48,286 nucleotides of DNA from Planctomycetota bacterium. GTDB taxonomy: Bacteria; Planctomycetota; Planctomycetia; Gemmatales; Gemmataceae. The stretch lies in the NCBI GenBank assembly GCA_016195405.1, contig JACPZP010000124.1, positions 1-48,286 of the forward strand, read 5' to 3'. The notes beneath the pieces were generated by a model that worked only from the letters and a program-made list of their open reading frames with translations, was not told where the DNA came from and made no database searches. Numbering within the stretch: position 1 is the first letter of the stretch; every line of letters starts with the position of its first letter. This document shows, piece by piece, positions 17,501-23,740 of the stretch. The position numbers and the translations under genes are program-made.

Positions 17501-18121
17501 TTTGAGATCGCGATGGACGATGCCGTTGGCGTGAGCATATTGGACCGCGCGGGCCACGGTCTCGACGAGTGCGGCGGAATCACGCGGCGAATGGGGCTTG
17601 CCGGTCAACTTCGCAGCCAACGAACCGCCTTCGACCAACTCCAGCGCTAAATACGCGCGATCGGCGTGCTCGATAACCTCGTAGATCTGCACGATGTTCG
17701 GGTGCTGCTGTCTCGCCAGCGCCTCCGCTTCCAGACGAGCGCGCTCGACTTCGCGGCGACTGCCGGAGTGAAGCTGTTTAAGCGCCACGAGGCGGTGGAG
17801 CTTGATTTGCCGGGCTCGGTAGACGACCCCCATGCCGCCGCGGCCCAAGGGCGCGAGGATTTCAAACCCCGGCGGATTGGGCCAGTCGCCCCAATCGGCC
17901 GCTTGAGGCCTTGCGGTTTGTGTCGCGGACGCAGAGACGGGAATGCCTTTGCGTAGCGCACTGAGAAACGGATCGACGGTGTCTTCTTCCAACCGTTGGG
18001 CAGCGGCCTCGCAACGCGGGCAGGTTTCCAGATGGTCGGCCGCCGCATCGACCTCATGAAGCGGCAGCGTGCCTACGTTGAAGGCAAACAGTTCCGCATC
18101 GGAAAGACAGGCACGCTCCAC
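14498..18121 (-). CDS. Membrane Ser/Thr protein kinase fused to WD40 propellers
   Basis: A 1207-residue signalling protein from GTG at 18121, preceded by GGAG; a TTG 12 codons earlier is possible. Residues about 1-45 carry a zinc-finger-like patch (HLETCPRCE). The kinase domain spans about 85-370: GRGGMGVVYRA glycine loop, Lys115 in VALKQL, catalytic HRDLKPANILL with Asp205, DFGLAK with Asp242, and GTPSYMAPEQ. A basic stretch and one membrane helix follow (about 389-411), then a coiled-coil-like segment. From about 500 to 1180 there are about 15 WD40-type repeats with AFSPDG and ARLWD signatures, enough for two seven-bladed propellers outside the membrane. This is a standard planctomycete design: propellers sense, kinase phosphorylates unknown targets. 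It is divergent from an ECF sigma factor. Confidence 0.93.
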   Translation of the reverse strand: MERACLSDAELFAFNVGTLPLHEVDAAADHLETCPRCEAAAQRLEEDTVDPFLSALRKGIPVSASATQTARPQAADWGDWPNPPGFEILAPLGRGGMGVVYRARQIKLHRLVALKQLHSGSRREVERARLEAEALARQQHPNIVQIYEVIEHADRAYLALELVEGGSLAAKLTGKPHSPRDSAALVETVARAVQYAHANGIVHRDLKPANILLSFNREPMESAGPALAVGSRLNDAIPKITDFGLAKQLATDSSESRDGDVVGTPSYMAPEQAAGKATHIGPAADVYSLGVILYEMLTGRVPLVGETTVETLIRVRTEEPMSPRRLQPRIPRDLETICLKCLEKEPPRRYASALALADDLRHFLDGEPIRARPTPFWERGWKWARRKPTVASLAATVVVVTVVGFGLVAWQWQRAETTAAAETRAKLAVEDREQREKEARRHVERLSAGFLIQQGQALCESGEVGRGLLWLVRALEMAVQADDPDLERVARINLASWQTFLVHEKARCVVTKGIVWAVALSPDGKTALASCIDDGTAKRYDAATGQPLGKPLQHSAGVWSVAFSPDGKTILTGSSAKGSAAGEARLWNAATDEPLTAPLKHPRPVHSVAFSRDGEFFLTVCDKEACVWRTASGERITPPLRHPPPEKLDRRVRPKLTAVFSPDSRLVATGGEDDSARLWDAGTGKPLSDSMETGGPVQALAFSPDGRTLVTGSFRGGAQMWDVDTGKARGPALAHRGRINAVAFSPDGQILASGGLVEDKLPKSGVKLPPGEVRLWNAATGRALGKPLDHVAPVWCLAFSPQGRILATGAEDGRARFFLTATGALMDRPQVHEGTVATLAFSPDGTAITASAGGDKYRAARLWKLPDEATLPQPLMQPGGLLSLAFSPDGDLLLAGCDDRTARLWNTNSGALDVPEMAHSGNVAVAAFSPDGSAFLTGDTDGYCRIWDKETAKVRTEFRQKGKISSASFSPKGSDVLIGSSGVAVAQFLDFTSGKAVGDPLPHVFGVWAMDFSRDGSRFLTVDSVGVHLWNRSDRTQLRTQSGSSRAFFYPDGTKALLVRDGFGHDWDLSAGRILGSPRFHPEGSIEQVAFGRDGGAVLIASADGSVRLWDVPTGKVLGPPLGRDDNFPIAFSANGQRLAVGSIDGRIALWQASRLLEGSVERIRLSIEIQTGMELDARDVINTLRDEDLAARRRQLAKLDDPWLTK

Positions 18122-18239
18122 GGGAGGTCTCCAGGGAAAAGCAAACGACGCAAGCAATGCGCCTCTGCTCTTGAATGTACGGCCGCTCCCGTCATACTAC
18201 TCTTGGCGTTCTTGAAAATCCTAGAAAAATGCAGGACCG

Positions 18240-18343
18240 ATGTCGTCGCGGGAACCGATGTCGTCGCGGGAACCGATGTCGTCGCGGGAACCGATGTCGT
18301 CGCGGGAACCGATGTCGTCGCGGGAACCGATGTCGTCGCGGGA
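18240..18343 (+). repeat. 18-bp tandem repeat carrying six in-frame start codons
   Basis: The unit ATGTCGTCGCGGGAACCG occurs five times without a single change (18240-18329), and a sixth, partial unit follows (ATGTCGTCGCGGGAC). Because 18 is a multiple of three, every unit adds the residues MSSREP and one more in-frame ATG to the sigma-factor gene. Perfect identity between units points to recent expansion. A partial unit (GGACCG) precedes the first ATG. Confidence 0.95.
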
Positions 18344-18914
18344 CAAGTTAACCTCCGTCAGCCTGCTGGATCGCATCCGCGATCGGGATGAAGAGGCATG
18401 GCGGCGTCTCGTGCGGCTCTACGCGCCTTTCGTTGCAAGCTGGTGCGCCCATTGGGGCGTTCGCGGCCAGGACGCCGACGATGTGACCCAGGAGGTCTTT
18501 CATTCCGTCGCCAAGAGCCTGGAGGCTTTTCGCCGCGATCGACCGGACGACACTTTTCGGGGTTGGCTGCGCGTCATCACCCGCAACAAGTTGCTCGATC
18601 ATTTCCGCCGCCTGGAAAATCAGCCGGCGGCCCAGGGGGGCAGCGAGGCGTATCGGCAACTGGAGCAGGTCGCCCAGGAACAATGGCCCGAGGACTCCGC
18701 GGCCGACCTGGGAAGCCTCTATCACCGCGCCCTGGACCTGGTTCGCAGCGAGTTCGAAGAGCGAACCTGGGACGCGTTCTGGCGCACGGCTGTGGAAGGT
18801 CAAGCGACCGCAGTCGTTGCCGCCGAGATGGGCGTATCGGCAGCGGCGATTCGCAAAGCCAAATCGCGGATTCTTCATCGCCTGCGCCAGGAAGTCGGCG
18901 AGCTGATCGCATGA
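18240..18914 (+). CDS. ECF-type RNA polymerase sigma factor with repeated N terminus
   Basis: The full frame encodes 224 residues; the first 30 are five exact MSSREP units, and MSSRDKLTSVSLLDRIRDRDEEAW follows. The domain proper begins at about 35. Region 2 is seen as LYAPFVASWC, DADDVTQEVFHSVAKSLEAF and FRGWLRVITRNKLLDHFR, and region 4 as AVVAAEMGVSAAAIRKAKSRILHRLRQEV. ECF factors redirect RNA polymerase to a small set of promoters. The true start could be any of six ATGs (18240 to 18330); none has a strong ribosome site, and 18330 gives the most family-like N terminus. It is divergent from the WD40 kinase gene with 118 bases between, a common planctomycete pairing, so the kinase may control it. 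Confidence 0.92.
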   Translation: MSSREPMSSREPMSSREPMSSREPMSSREPMSSRDKLTSVSLLDRIRDRDEEAWRRLVRLYAPFVASWCAHWGVRGQDADDVTQEVFHSVAKSLEAFRRDRPDDTFRGWLRVITRNKLLDHFRRLENQPAAQGGSEAYRQLEQVAQEQWPEDSAADLGSLYHRALDLVRSEFEERTWDAFWRTAVEGQATAVVAAEMGVSAAAIRKAKSRILHRLRQEVGELIA

Positions 18915-18945
18915 TCCGAGCGACGGCGCGCTCGGTTGCAGCCTT

Positions 18946-20118
18946 CTAGCTTGCAATCTTCTTCCCGACGTACTCATTCACTTTCTTCATCGCTTCGTTC
19001 GGCTTCATGCCGTTGCGGCGGAGCTTGAAGTAGAGGCGGCGGACTTTGAAGTTCGTCCAATCCACGTTCGGATCGCCGCCGTACTTGTGCACGTAAATCT
19101 TGTATTTGACTTTGACCATCAGCCAATGCAAACCGAACAGCTCGCGTTCGATTTCATCTTCGCCGACAGCCACACCGCCCAGGAACGCTTCTTTGGCACG
19201 CTGCCAGGTGTCCTCAACAATATCCGGATCGTGCGTCTTGGCGACTTGCAAGCCGTGCTCCAGGTGGGGCCTGAAGACCTTATCCCACCAGACGTGGGGC
19301 TCGAACAGCGTTTCCATGGGGAAGGACGGGCCGACTTTCGGAGAATATCCCTTCCCGTAGTCTCCCTGTTGGGTAGGCGACGCGACGGCATTGGTGCCGG
19401 TGTTGATGACGCCTTTCGTCCAAACTTGCGGGGTCATGGTCGTCTCTGTGCTGACCCAAGCGCTTTGGCTGATGTCGTCGAGAGTCGCCTTGTAATTGGT
19501 TAGCACCGCAGAGCTGTCGATCAAGCAAAGCGTACCGTCTTTCTTAAAGACGATGTTGCCGGTGTTCGGGGTGCATAAGCGGTCGCCGTTGCCGATCATC
19601 GCGTCGGCGACGAACAGCTTGCCGAGGCTTTCCATGAGCTTCATGTCCATAAGCAGCGTGGACAGGCCCCACGTCTTGCGATATTCGTCTCCGAATTCCT
19701 TAATGCCCTCTTGCACATCTTGGATCAAGTAACTCTCGGCCGACGCTAAGTGGGGCCAAACCACGTCCCAGCGCTGCTTGATTGTCGCGTCCTTTTCCTT
19801 GTCCTTGCAAGACTTCAGGCTTTCTTCGATGAATTTGCCGGTAGTGCGATCGTCTTTGGTGCTGTGCGCGATGCCTTTGCTGTGGGGAGAAACGGCGCCG
19901 GCAACCTTGCGCAGGAGGTATTCCGCGAATTTCGTGGGCGCCGCAGTGCCCTGGATCGGCTTAATGACAAAGGCCGCCGTCGGGATTTTGGGTTTAGGCC
20001 CCGGTGGAGCCGTCCACACAAAGACGACCCCCACGGCGCCGCCGTCCGATGGCATCGCGTAGATGATCTTGCTTTTCCAGTCTTTTTCTTTCCATTTCAC
20101 AACTTCGCTGCTTTTCAT
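18946..20118 (-). CDS. Atypical kinase-like protein (actin-fragmin kinase / PI3K-like fold)
   Basis: A 390-residue cytoplasmic protein from ATG at 20118, with GAGG nine bases upstream. The key features are kinase-like: a strand with GGAVGVVFVW and then AAFVIKP (Lys53 as candidate ATP-binding Lys); GNGDR with Asp179 as candidate catalytic base; PNTGNIVF with Asn188; and LCLIDSS with Asp201 as candidate metal ligand. The order D..GNGDR, N, and ID matches actin-fragmin kinase, HipA and PI3/4-kinases rather than the usual HRD/DFG kinases. The C-terminal 150 residues are helical and basic, with no recognised domain. It has no clear partner gene; the neighbours are the sigma factor and a site-2 protease. 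Function is inferred from motif order only; the target is unknown. Confidence 0.65.
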   Translation of the reverse strand: MKSSEVVKWKEKDWKSKIIYAMPSDGGAVGVVFVWTAPPGPKPKIPTAAFVIKPIQGTAAPTKFAEYLLRKVAGAVSPHSKGIAHSTKDDRTTGKFIEESLKSCKDKEKDATIKQRWDVVWPHLASAESYLIQDVQEGIKEFGDEYRKTWGLSTLLMDMKLMESLGKLFVADAMIGNGDRLCTPNTGNIVFKKDGTLCLIDSSAVLTNYKATLDDISQSAWVSTETTMTPQVWTKGVINTGTNAVASPTQQGDYGKGYSPKVGPSFPMETLFEPHVWWDKVFRPHLEHGLQVAKTHDPDIVEDTWQRAKEAFLGGVAVGEDEIERELFGLHWLMVKVKYKIYVHKYGGDPNVDWTNFKVRRLYFKLRRNGMKPNEAMKKVNEYVGKKIAS

Positions 20119-20300
20119 GATCGTTACCTCTGTTAGGTGTTGTCGCCCTTGGCGGCCATCCCCGCCAGCTTTTGGGCAGCTTGATGTCCCACATCGCGTG
20201 ACGTGAGTTTTGCCTGCCAATTGATTAACGTGCGAAGTGTGACAGCAATTTTTGGTCTTGCACGCACGGATATGGTTTTGAGCCTAGACTCGCGGCGCCA

Positions 20301-21098
20301 TCAGTCGCGCCAGGGGTTGTCGCCCTTTTTCCACCAGTCGGCATCCTGCTCCCAGGGCGCACGCGGCGCGTCTTCCTGGTCCTCCCAGTCGAAGCCGCCG
20401 CGCCGCTGAAACTGCAAGAATTGCCAACTGCTGAAGGCGAGCAGACCGAAGAACAACACAGGGAACAAAGAGGCGCCGAATGACAGGAAGGAAACGAGCG
20501 GCTTCTTAGTCGCGAACTCGATCAACGCCAGCACGGCGAGCGCCGCGGCTGTGAACAGCGATATTAGCAACGAAAGACGCACCCCGTCTCGGCCGCGGTA
20601 CGCTTGGCAAATCTCGCGGCTGATCTGACCGCCATCCAGCGGCCAAATGGGGAGCAAATTCACCAAGCCCCAGAAAATATTGATCCATAACGTGAGGTAA
20701 AGCGTGGACCACACGAGTTCCGAGGGTATGACCGTGTCCGGTCCGATGGACACCTGCACATGAATGAGTGAGCCGAGCAAAGCGAGTGCGACGTCCGGAT
20801 TGACGAGCCCATAGACTCCTGCGACAACGGCCGCCAGAAGGAAGCCGGCGCCTGGGCCCGCCAAGGAAACGGCGTTGCGTTGCCAGCGTTCGGGAAGCTC
20901 GGAGCTGCCCACCGCCAAACCGCAAAAGCCGGTCAGAATGATATGGCCGCGGCTGCCGAAATAGCGCCCCATGAGGATATGGCCCATCTCGTGCACCAGG
21001 ACCGAGACGAACACAATCGCGACCCAAACCAGCAGATCAAGCACGATCTTGCCAAAACTTTTGCCCTCCGTGCTCAAACCTAAGAGGGCCGTGGTCAA
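20301..21098 (-). CDS. Site-2 protease (M50) family membrane metalloprotease, N terminus interrupted
   Basis: The 265-residue open frame from TTG at 21098 encodes an intramembrane zinc protease. It has the HExxH motif as VHEMGH (about residues 36-40) inside a hydrophobic helix, FGSRGHIILTGFCGLAVG, and the second-site motif WPLDGGQ that supplies the third zinc ligand. At least five membrane segments are visible. Such proteins cleave membrane-bound anti-sigma factors or other substrates. The tail is hydrophilic and Trp/Asp-rich. The natural start is probably further upstream: see the fragment at 21099-21194, which is separated by one in-frame TGA. It follows the thioesterase gene closely. Confidence 0.85.
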   Translation of the reverse strand: MTTALLGLSTEGKSFGKIVLDLLVWVAIVFVSVLVHEMGHILMGRYFGSRGHIILTGFCGLAVGSSELPERWQRNAVSLAGPGAGFLLAAVVAGVYGLVNPDVALALLGSLIHVQVSIGPDTVIPSELVWSTLYLTLWINIFWGLVNLLPIWPLDGGQISREICQAYRGRDGVRLSLLISLFTAAALAVLALIEFATKKPLVSFLSFGASLFPVLFFGLLAFSSWQFLQFQRRGGFDWEDQEDAPRAPWEQDADWWKKGDNPWRD

Positions 21099-21194
21099 TC
21101 AGAAATAAGGGTGGACGCGCACGGGGATATCGCCGAGTTGAAAACTCCAGTCGAACCGCGTCGGCGGCGCCAGGCTGTTTTCCAACATGCTCAT
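21099..21194 (-). other. Severed N terminus of the site-2 protease, ending in an in-frame TGA
   Basis: From ATG at 21194 the frame reads MSMLENSLAPPTRF, then DWSFQLGDIPVRVHPYF, then TGA (21099-21101), and continues in the same frame as LTTALLGL of the protease. Relatives typically have a 'PVRVHP-aromatic-W' stretch at this point, so the TGA stands where a Trp (TGG) is expected. The ATG is seven bases after the thioesterase stop. It could be a recent nonsense mutation, a sequencing error, or readthrough; restart at the adjacent TTG would give a shortened protein. Confidence 0.7.
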
Positions 21195-21200
21195 GAGATA

Positions 21201-21668
21201 TCACCACACGTTCTCGCGCCGATTTTCCAGGTCTGCGATGCGGCGGCATATTTCGTCCGGGAGCGGCACTTTCTCTTGCCGGACATAATGGAAAGCCACG
21301 ACCGTACCTTGGCCTCCGGCCGCGACCACGCCCTGTGAATGGCTGACGATGACGTGTTCGAAAGTGAACCGTTGAGCTTCCAGCGACGCGACGCGCGAGG
21401 CAACCGAAATGGTGTCGGGATAGGTGAGGGCTTTTCGGAAGCGCGCTTGGGTGGCCGCCAGGATCGGCCCGATTCCTGACTGCCGCTCCAATGCGAGCCA
21501 GTCGATTCGGCGAAAGTATTCGATGTGAGCGCTTTCGAAGTATCGGAAATAGACCGCGTTGTTGACGTGGCCTTTGGAATCCATCTCGCCCCAGCAGACC
21601 GGCAACTGCACGATCACCGGAAACCCGGCGAGGGCAGGATGTACGTCTACGGGATTCGGCTCGAGCAT
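21201..21668 (-). CDS. Acyl-CoA thioesterase, 4-hydroxybenzoyl-CoA thioesterase-like hotdog
   Basis: A 155-residue hotdog-fold protein. The signature WGEMDSKGHVNNAVYFRYFESAHIEYFRRI is that of the YbgC/4HBT thioesterases, with the Asp of the active-site helix present (EMDSKGHVNN). The remainder gives the expected strands (ATQARFRKALTYPDTISVASRV, RFTFEHVIVSH). It hydrolyses an acyl-CoA; the exact acyl group is not predictable. It lies 24 bases downstream of the enoyl-CoA hydratase gene and upstream of the protease. In this context it may play the PaaI role of rescuing trapped CoA from dead-end phenylacetate intermediates, but PaaI itself is a different subfamily. Confidence 0.85.
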   Translation of the reverse strand: MLEPNPVDVHPALAGFPVIVQLPVCWGEMDSKGHVNNAVYFRYFESAHIEYFRRIDWLALERQSGIGPILAATQARFRKALTYPDTISVASRVASLEAQRFTFEHVIVSHSQGVVAAGGQGTVVAFHYVRQEKVPLPDEICRRIADLENRRENVW

Positions 21669-21692
21669 GGTCGCTTACCGGTTTAGACGGGT

Positions 21693-22463
21693 CTACACGC
21701 CTTTGAAGTGCGGCGGCCGCTTCTCGAGAAACGCGCGCATCCCTTCTTTTTGATCCTCGGTCGCAAACAGCAGGTAGAACAACTTGCGCTCGTACTCCAA
21801 GCCTTCAGACAAGGCGGTCTCATGGGCCTTGCGCACGGAATCCTTGGCGATGCGCAATGCCAGCGGCGGCTTCGTGGCCATTTCGCGGCATATGCGCAAC
21901 GCCTCGTTGTAGAAGTGTTCTTTCGGAACGACACGGCTAACCAGGCCGAAAGCCAGCGCCTCGCGCGCCGTGAGAAAGCGGCCGGTGAGGATCACGTCCA
22001 TCGCGGTAGCCTTGCCGACGGCGCGGGTAAGCCGTTGCGTGCCTCCGGCGCCGGGCATCACGCCGATGTTAATCTCGGGTTGGCCGAACTGGGCAGTCTC
22101 CGACGCGATGATCATATCGCAGCTCATCGCCAACTCACAGCCGCCCCCGAGCGCGAAACCGCTCACCGCCGCGACGATTGGCTTGGAGATCTTGCCGATG
22201 CGCTCCCAGCGGGCGAATTGGTTCCCTTTGACCTGGCTGACCGCGGTCGCCTCGGCCATATCGCCGATATCGGCGCCGGCGGCGAAGGCCCGCTCACTGC
22301 CGGTTAGCAGGATGACGTAGATGTTGTCGTCCTGATCGAATGCTTCGAGCGCGGCCACCAACTGCTTCATCAGCTCCATACTGAGCGCGTTCAGTTTGTC
22401 AGGCCGATTGAGCGTCGCGATGCCGACGTGGCCGTCGGTGCTTGTCAGGATTTCGTTGGCCAT
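21693..22463 (-). CDS. paaF: Enoyl-CoA hydratase, candidate PaaF (2,3-dehydroadipyl-CoA hydratase)
   Basis: The 256-residue protein is a standard crotonase: IATLNRPDKLNALS, AFAAGADIGDM (oxyanion hole), ALGGGCELAMSCDMIIA with one catalytic Glu, and FGQPEINIGVMPGAGGTQRL with the second. Both Glu residues of hydratases are present, unlike the isomerase-like PaaG at 39598. It adds water across a trans-2-enoyl-CoA. It is 90 bases downstream of the E2 gene on the same strand. The PaaF name rests on the shared phenylacetate context and the family's usual place in that pathway; a general short-chain hydratase acting on branched-chain products is equally consistent with the adjacent 2-oxoacid dehydrogenase. 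Confidence 0.85.
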   Translation of the reverse strand: MANEILTSTDGHVGIATLNRPDKLNALSMELMKQLVAALEAFDQDDNIYVILLTGSERAFAAGADIGDMAEATAVSQVKGNQFARWERIGKISKPIVAAVSGFALGGGCELAMSCDMIIASETAQFGQPEINIGVMPGAGGTQRLTRAVGKATAMDVILTGRFLTAREALAFGLVSRVVPKEHFYNEALRICREMATKPPLALRIAKDSVRKAHETALSEGLEYERKLFYLLFATEDQKEGMRAFLEKRPPHFKGV

Positions 22464-22553
22464 GGGACGCGTCCTTCCCGCTCTCGAAGTGAATGCTGTT
22501 GGATGCGGGTAAGTTTAGCGAAGGCATTCGAGGAAGCAACCACACCGAGCGTC

Positions 22554-23729
22554 TCACCAGCCTGCGAGCGCCTCAACGAATTTGCTTAGAAACGCGTTGG
22601 CCTGAGCCCCGTCCAGGGCTCGGTGGTCGATGGTCAGCGTGACGTAAGCCATCGGCTTGATTTGAATCGAATCCGAGCCATCGGATTCGACCACGACGGC
22701 GCGTTTTTCCAGCTTGCCGATGCCCAGGATGGCCACCTGCGGCTGCACGATGATCGGCGTGGCGATCAGGCTGCCGCTCACGCCGTGGTTCGTGACGGTG
22801 AATGTGCCGTCTTGCAGTTCGCGCAGTTCCAGCTTACCTGCCCGCGCCTTCGCGGTCAGCTCCTGAATTCGACTCGCGATCCCAATGAGGTCCAAGTCTT
22901 GTGCTTTCTGAATCACCGGCACGATCAGGCCGCCTGGCACCGCGGTGGCGATGCCGATATTGCAGTCCTCAAATACCTCCAGGCCGTCGTCGTGCCAACG
23001 GCCATTGACCTCTGGGACCGCCCTCAGCGCCTTCACCGCCGCAGCCACAAAGTAACTGGAAAACGTCAGCTTGACGCCGTCGCGCTCGAAGTCCGCCTTG
23101 TGCTGTTGAAGGTGAGCGACGACGGCGGACAGATCAGCTTCGAAGACCGCGGTGACATGCGGCGCCGTCCGCAAGGCGCTCTCCACCATGTGCTGGGCGA
23201 TGCGCCGACGCATGGGGCTATGCGGAATCTTGCGAGAAGCAGAGCGTTCTGCCGCGGGCGAGGAGCGCTGGCTAGCGAGGTAATTCTCGACGTCGTGGAC
23301 AGTGATCCGACTGCCGCGACCGCTCCCGTGGATTTGAGCGACATCGATTTGGTGCTGTCGAACGAGCTGCCGAACCGCAGGGCTCAGGAGTTCTGAATCC
23401 GTAGGTCCCGCGAGCCGAGCGGGACCCGTCTGCCTGGTCCCGCTCGGCTCGCGGGACGTACTTGTAGACGGCGCAGCAACGGAAGCGTCGGTCGCGATGC
23501 GTCCCAGCACGTCGCCCGGAAGTACCGCGTCGTTATCCTGCTTGAGAATCTCCTTAAGCACGCCGTCAGCGGGCGCGGGCACTTCCACAACCGCCTTGTC
23601 CGTGTTTATCTCCACGAGCGGCTCGTTGGCACGCACGCGCGCACCCGGCTTATGCAACCAGCGCTCGATGATGGACTCGCCGGCCTTTTGAAGTTCGGGT
23701 GGAAGCAATACATCAACGAGCACCGCCAT
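22554..23729 (-). CDS. 2-oxoacid dehydrogenase E2 (lipoyl acyltransferase), branched-chain type
   Basis: A 391-residue protein from ATG at 23729, with GGAG eight bases upstream; a TTG five codons earlier overlaps the E1 stop. Residues 1-80 form a single lipoyl domain with Lys45 in INTDKAVVEV as the lipoylation site. Residues 112-155 form the E1/E3-binding domain (LSPAVRQLVRQHQIDVAQIHGSG). The catalytic domain is about 165-391, ending in DHRALDG with His369 and Asp373. It transfers the acyl group from lipoyl to CoA. The linker (residues 90-110) is encoded by a 59-bp palindrome and so is foreign to the family. It lies 11 bases after the fused E1 gene. No E3 is nearby; a shared one elsewhere is likely. 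Confidence 0.93.
   Translation of the reverse strand: MAVLVDVLLPPELQKAGESIIERWLHKPGARVRANEPLVEINTDKAVVEVPAPADGVLKEILKQDNDAVLPGDVLGRIATDASVAAPSTSTSREPSGTRQTGPARLAGPTDSELLSPAVRQLVRQHQIDVAQIHGSGRGSRITVHDVENYLASQRSSPAAERSASRKIPHSPMRRRIAQHMVESALRTAPHVTAVFEADLSAVVAHLQQHKADFERDGVKLTFSSYFVAAAVKALRAVPEVNGRWHDDGLEVFEDCNIGIATAVPGGLIVPVIQKAQDLDLIGIASRIQELTAKARAGKLELRELQDGTFTVTNHGVSGSLIATPIIVQPQVAILGIGKLEKRAVVVESDGSDSIQIKPMAYVTLTIDHRALDGAQANAFLSKFVEALAGW
23402..23460. repeat. Long palindrome embedded in the coding region of E2
   Basis: Arms at 23402-23426 and 23436-23460 are inverted copies of 25 bases with one mismatch; the core GTCCCGCGAGCCGAGCGGGA repeats exactly in reverse. The loop is nine bases. 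It reads through in frame as STSREPSGTRQTGPARLAGPT, in the flexible linker after the lipoyl domain, where an insertion would be tolerated. It is the longest inverted repeat I found in the window. Confidence 0.93.
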
Positions 23730-23740
23730 CTGTTCTCCGG

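Noticed and set aside
18240..18343. Short CRISPR-like array
   Set aside because: Units are directly abutting 18-bp copies with no spacers and code for MSSREP, so this is a coding tandem repeat.
21099..21101. Selenocysteine at the TGA in the site-2 protease
   Set aside because: The expected residue is Trp, no selenocysteine-type hairpin is apparent directly downstream, and the position is not in the active site. A nonsense change or error is simpler.
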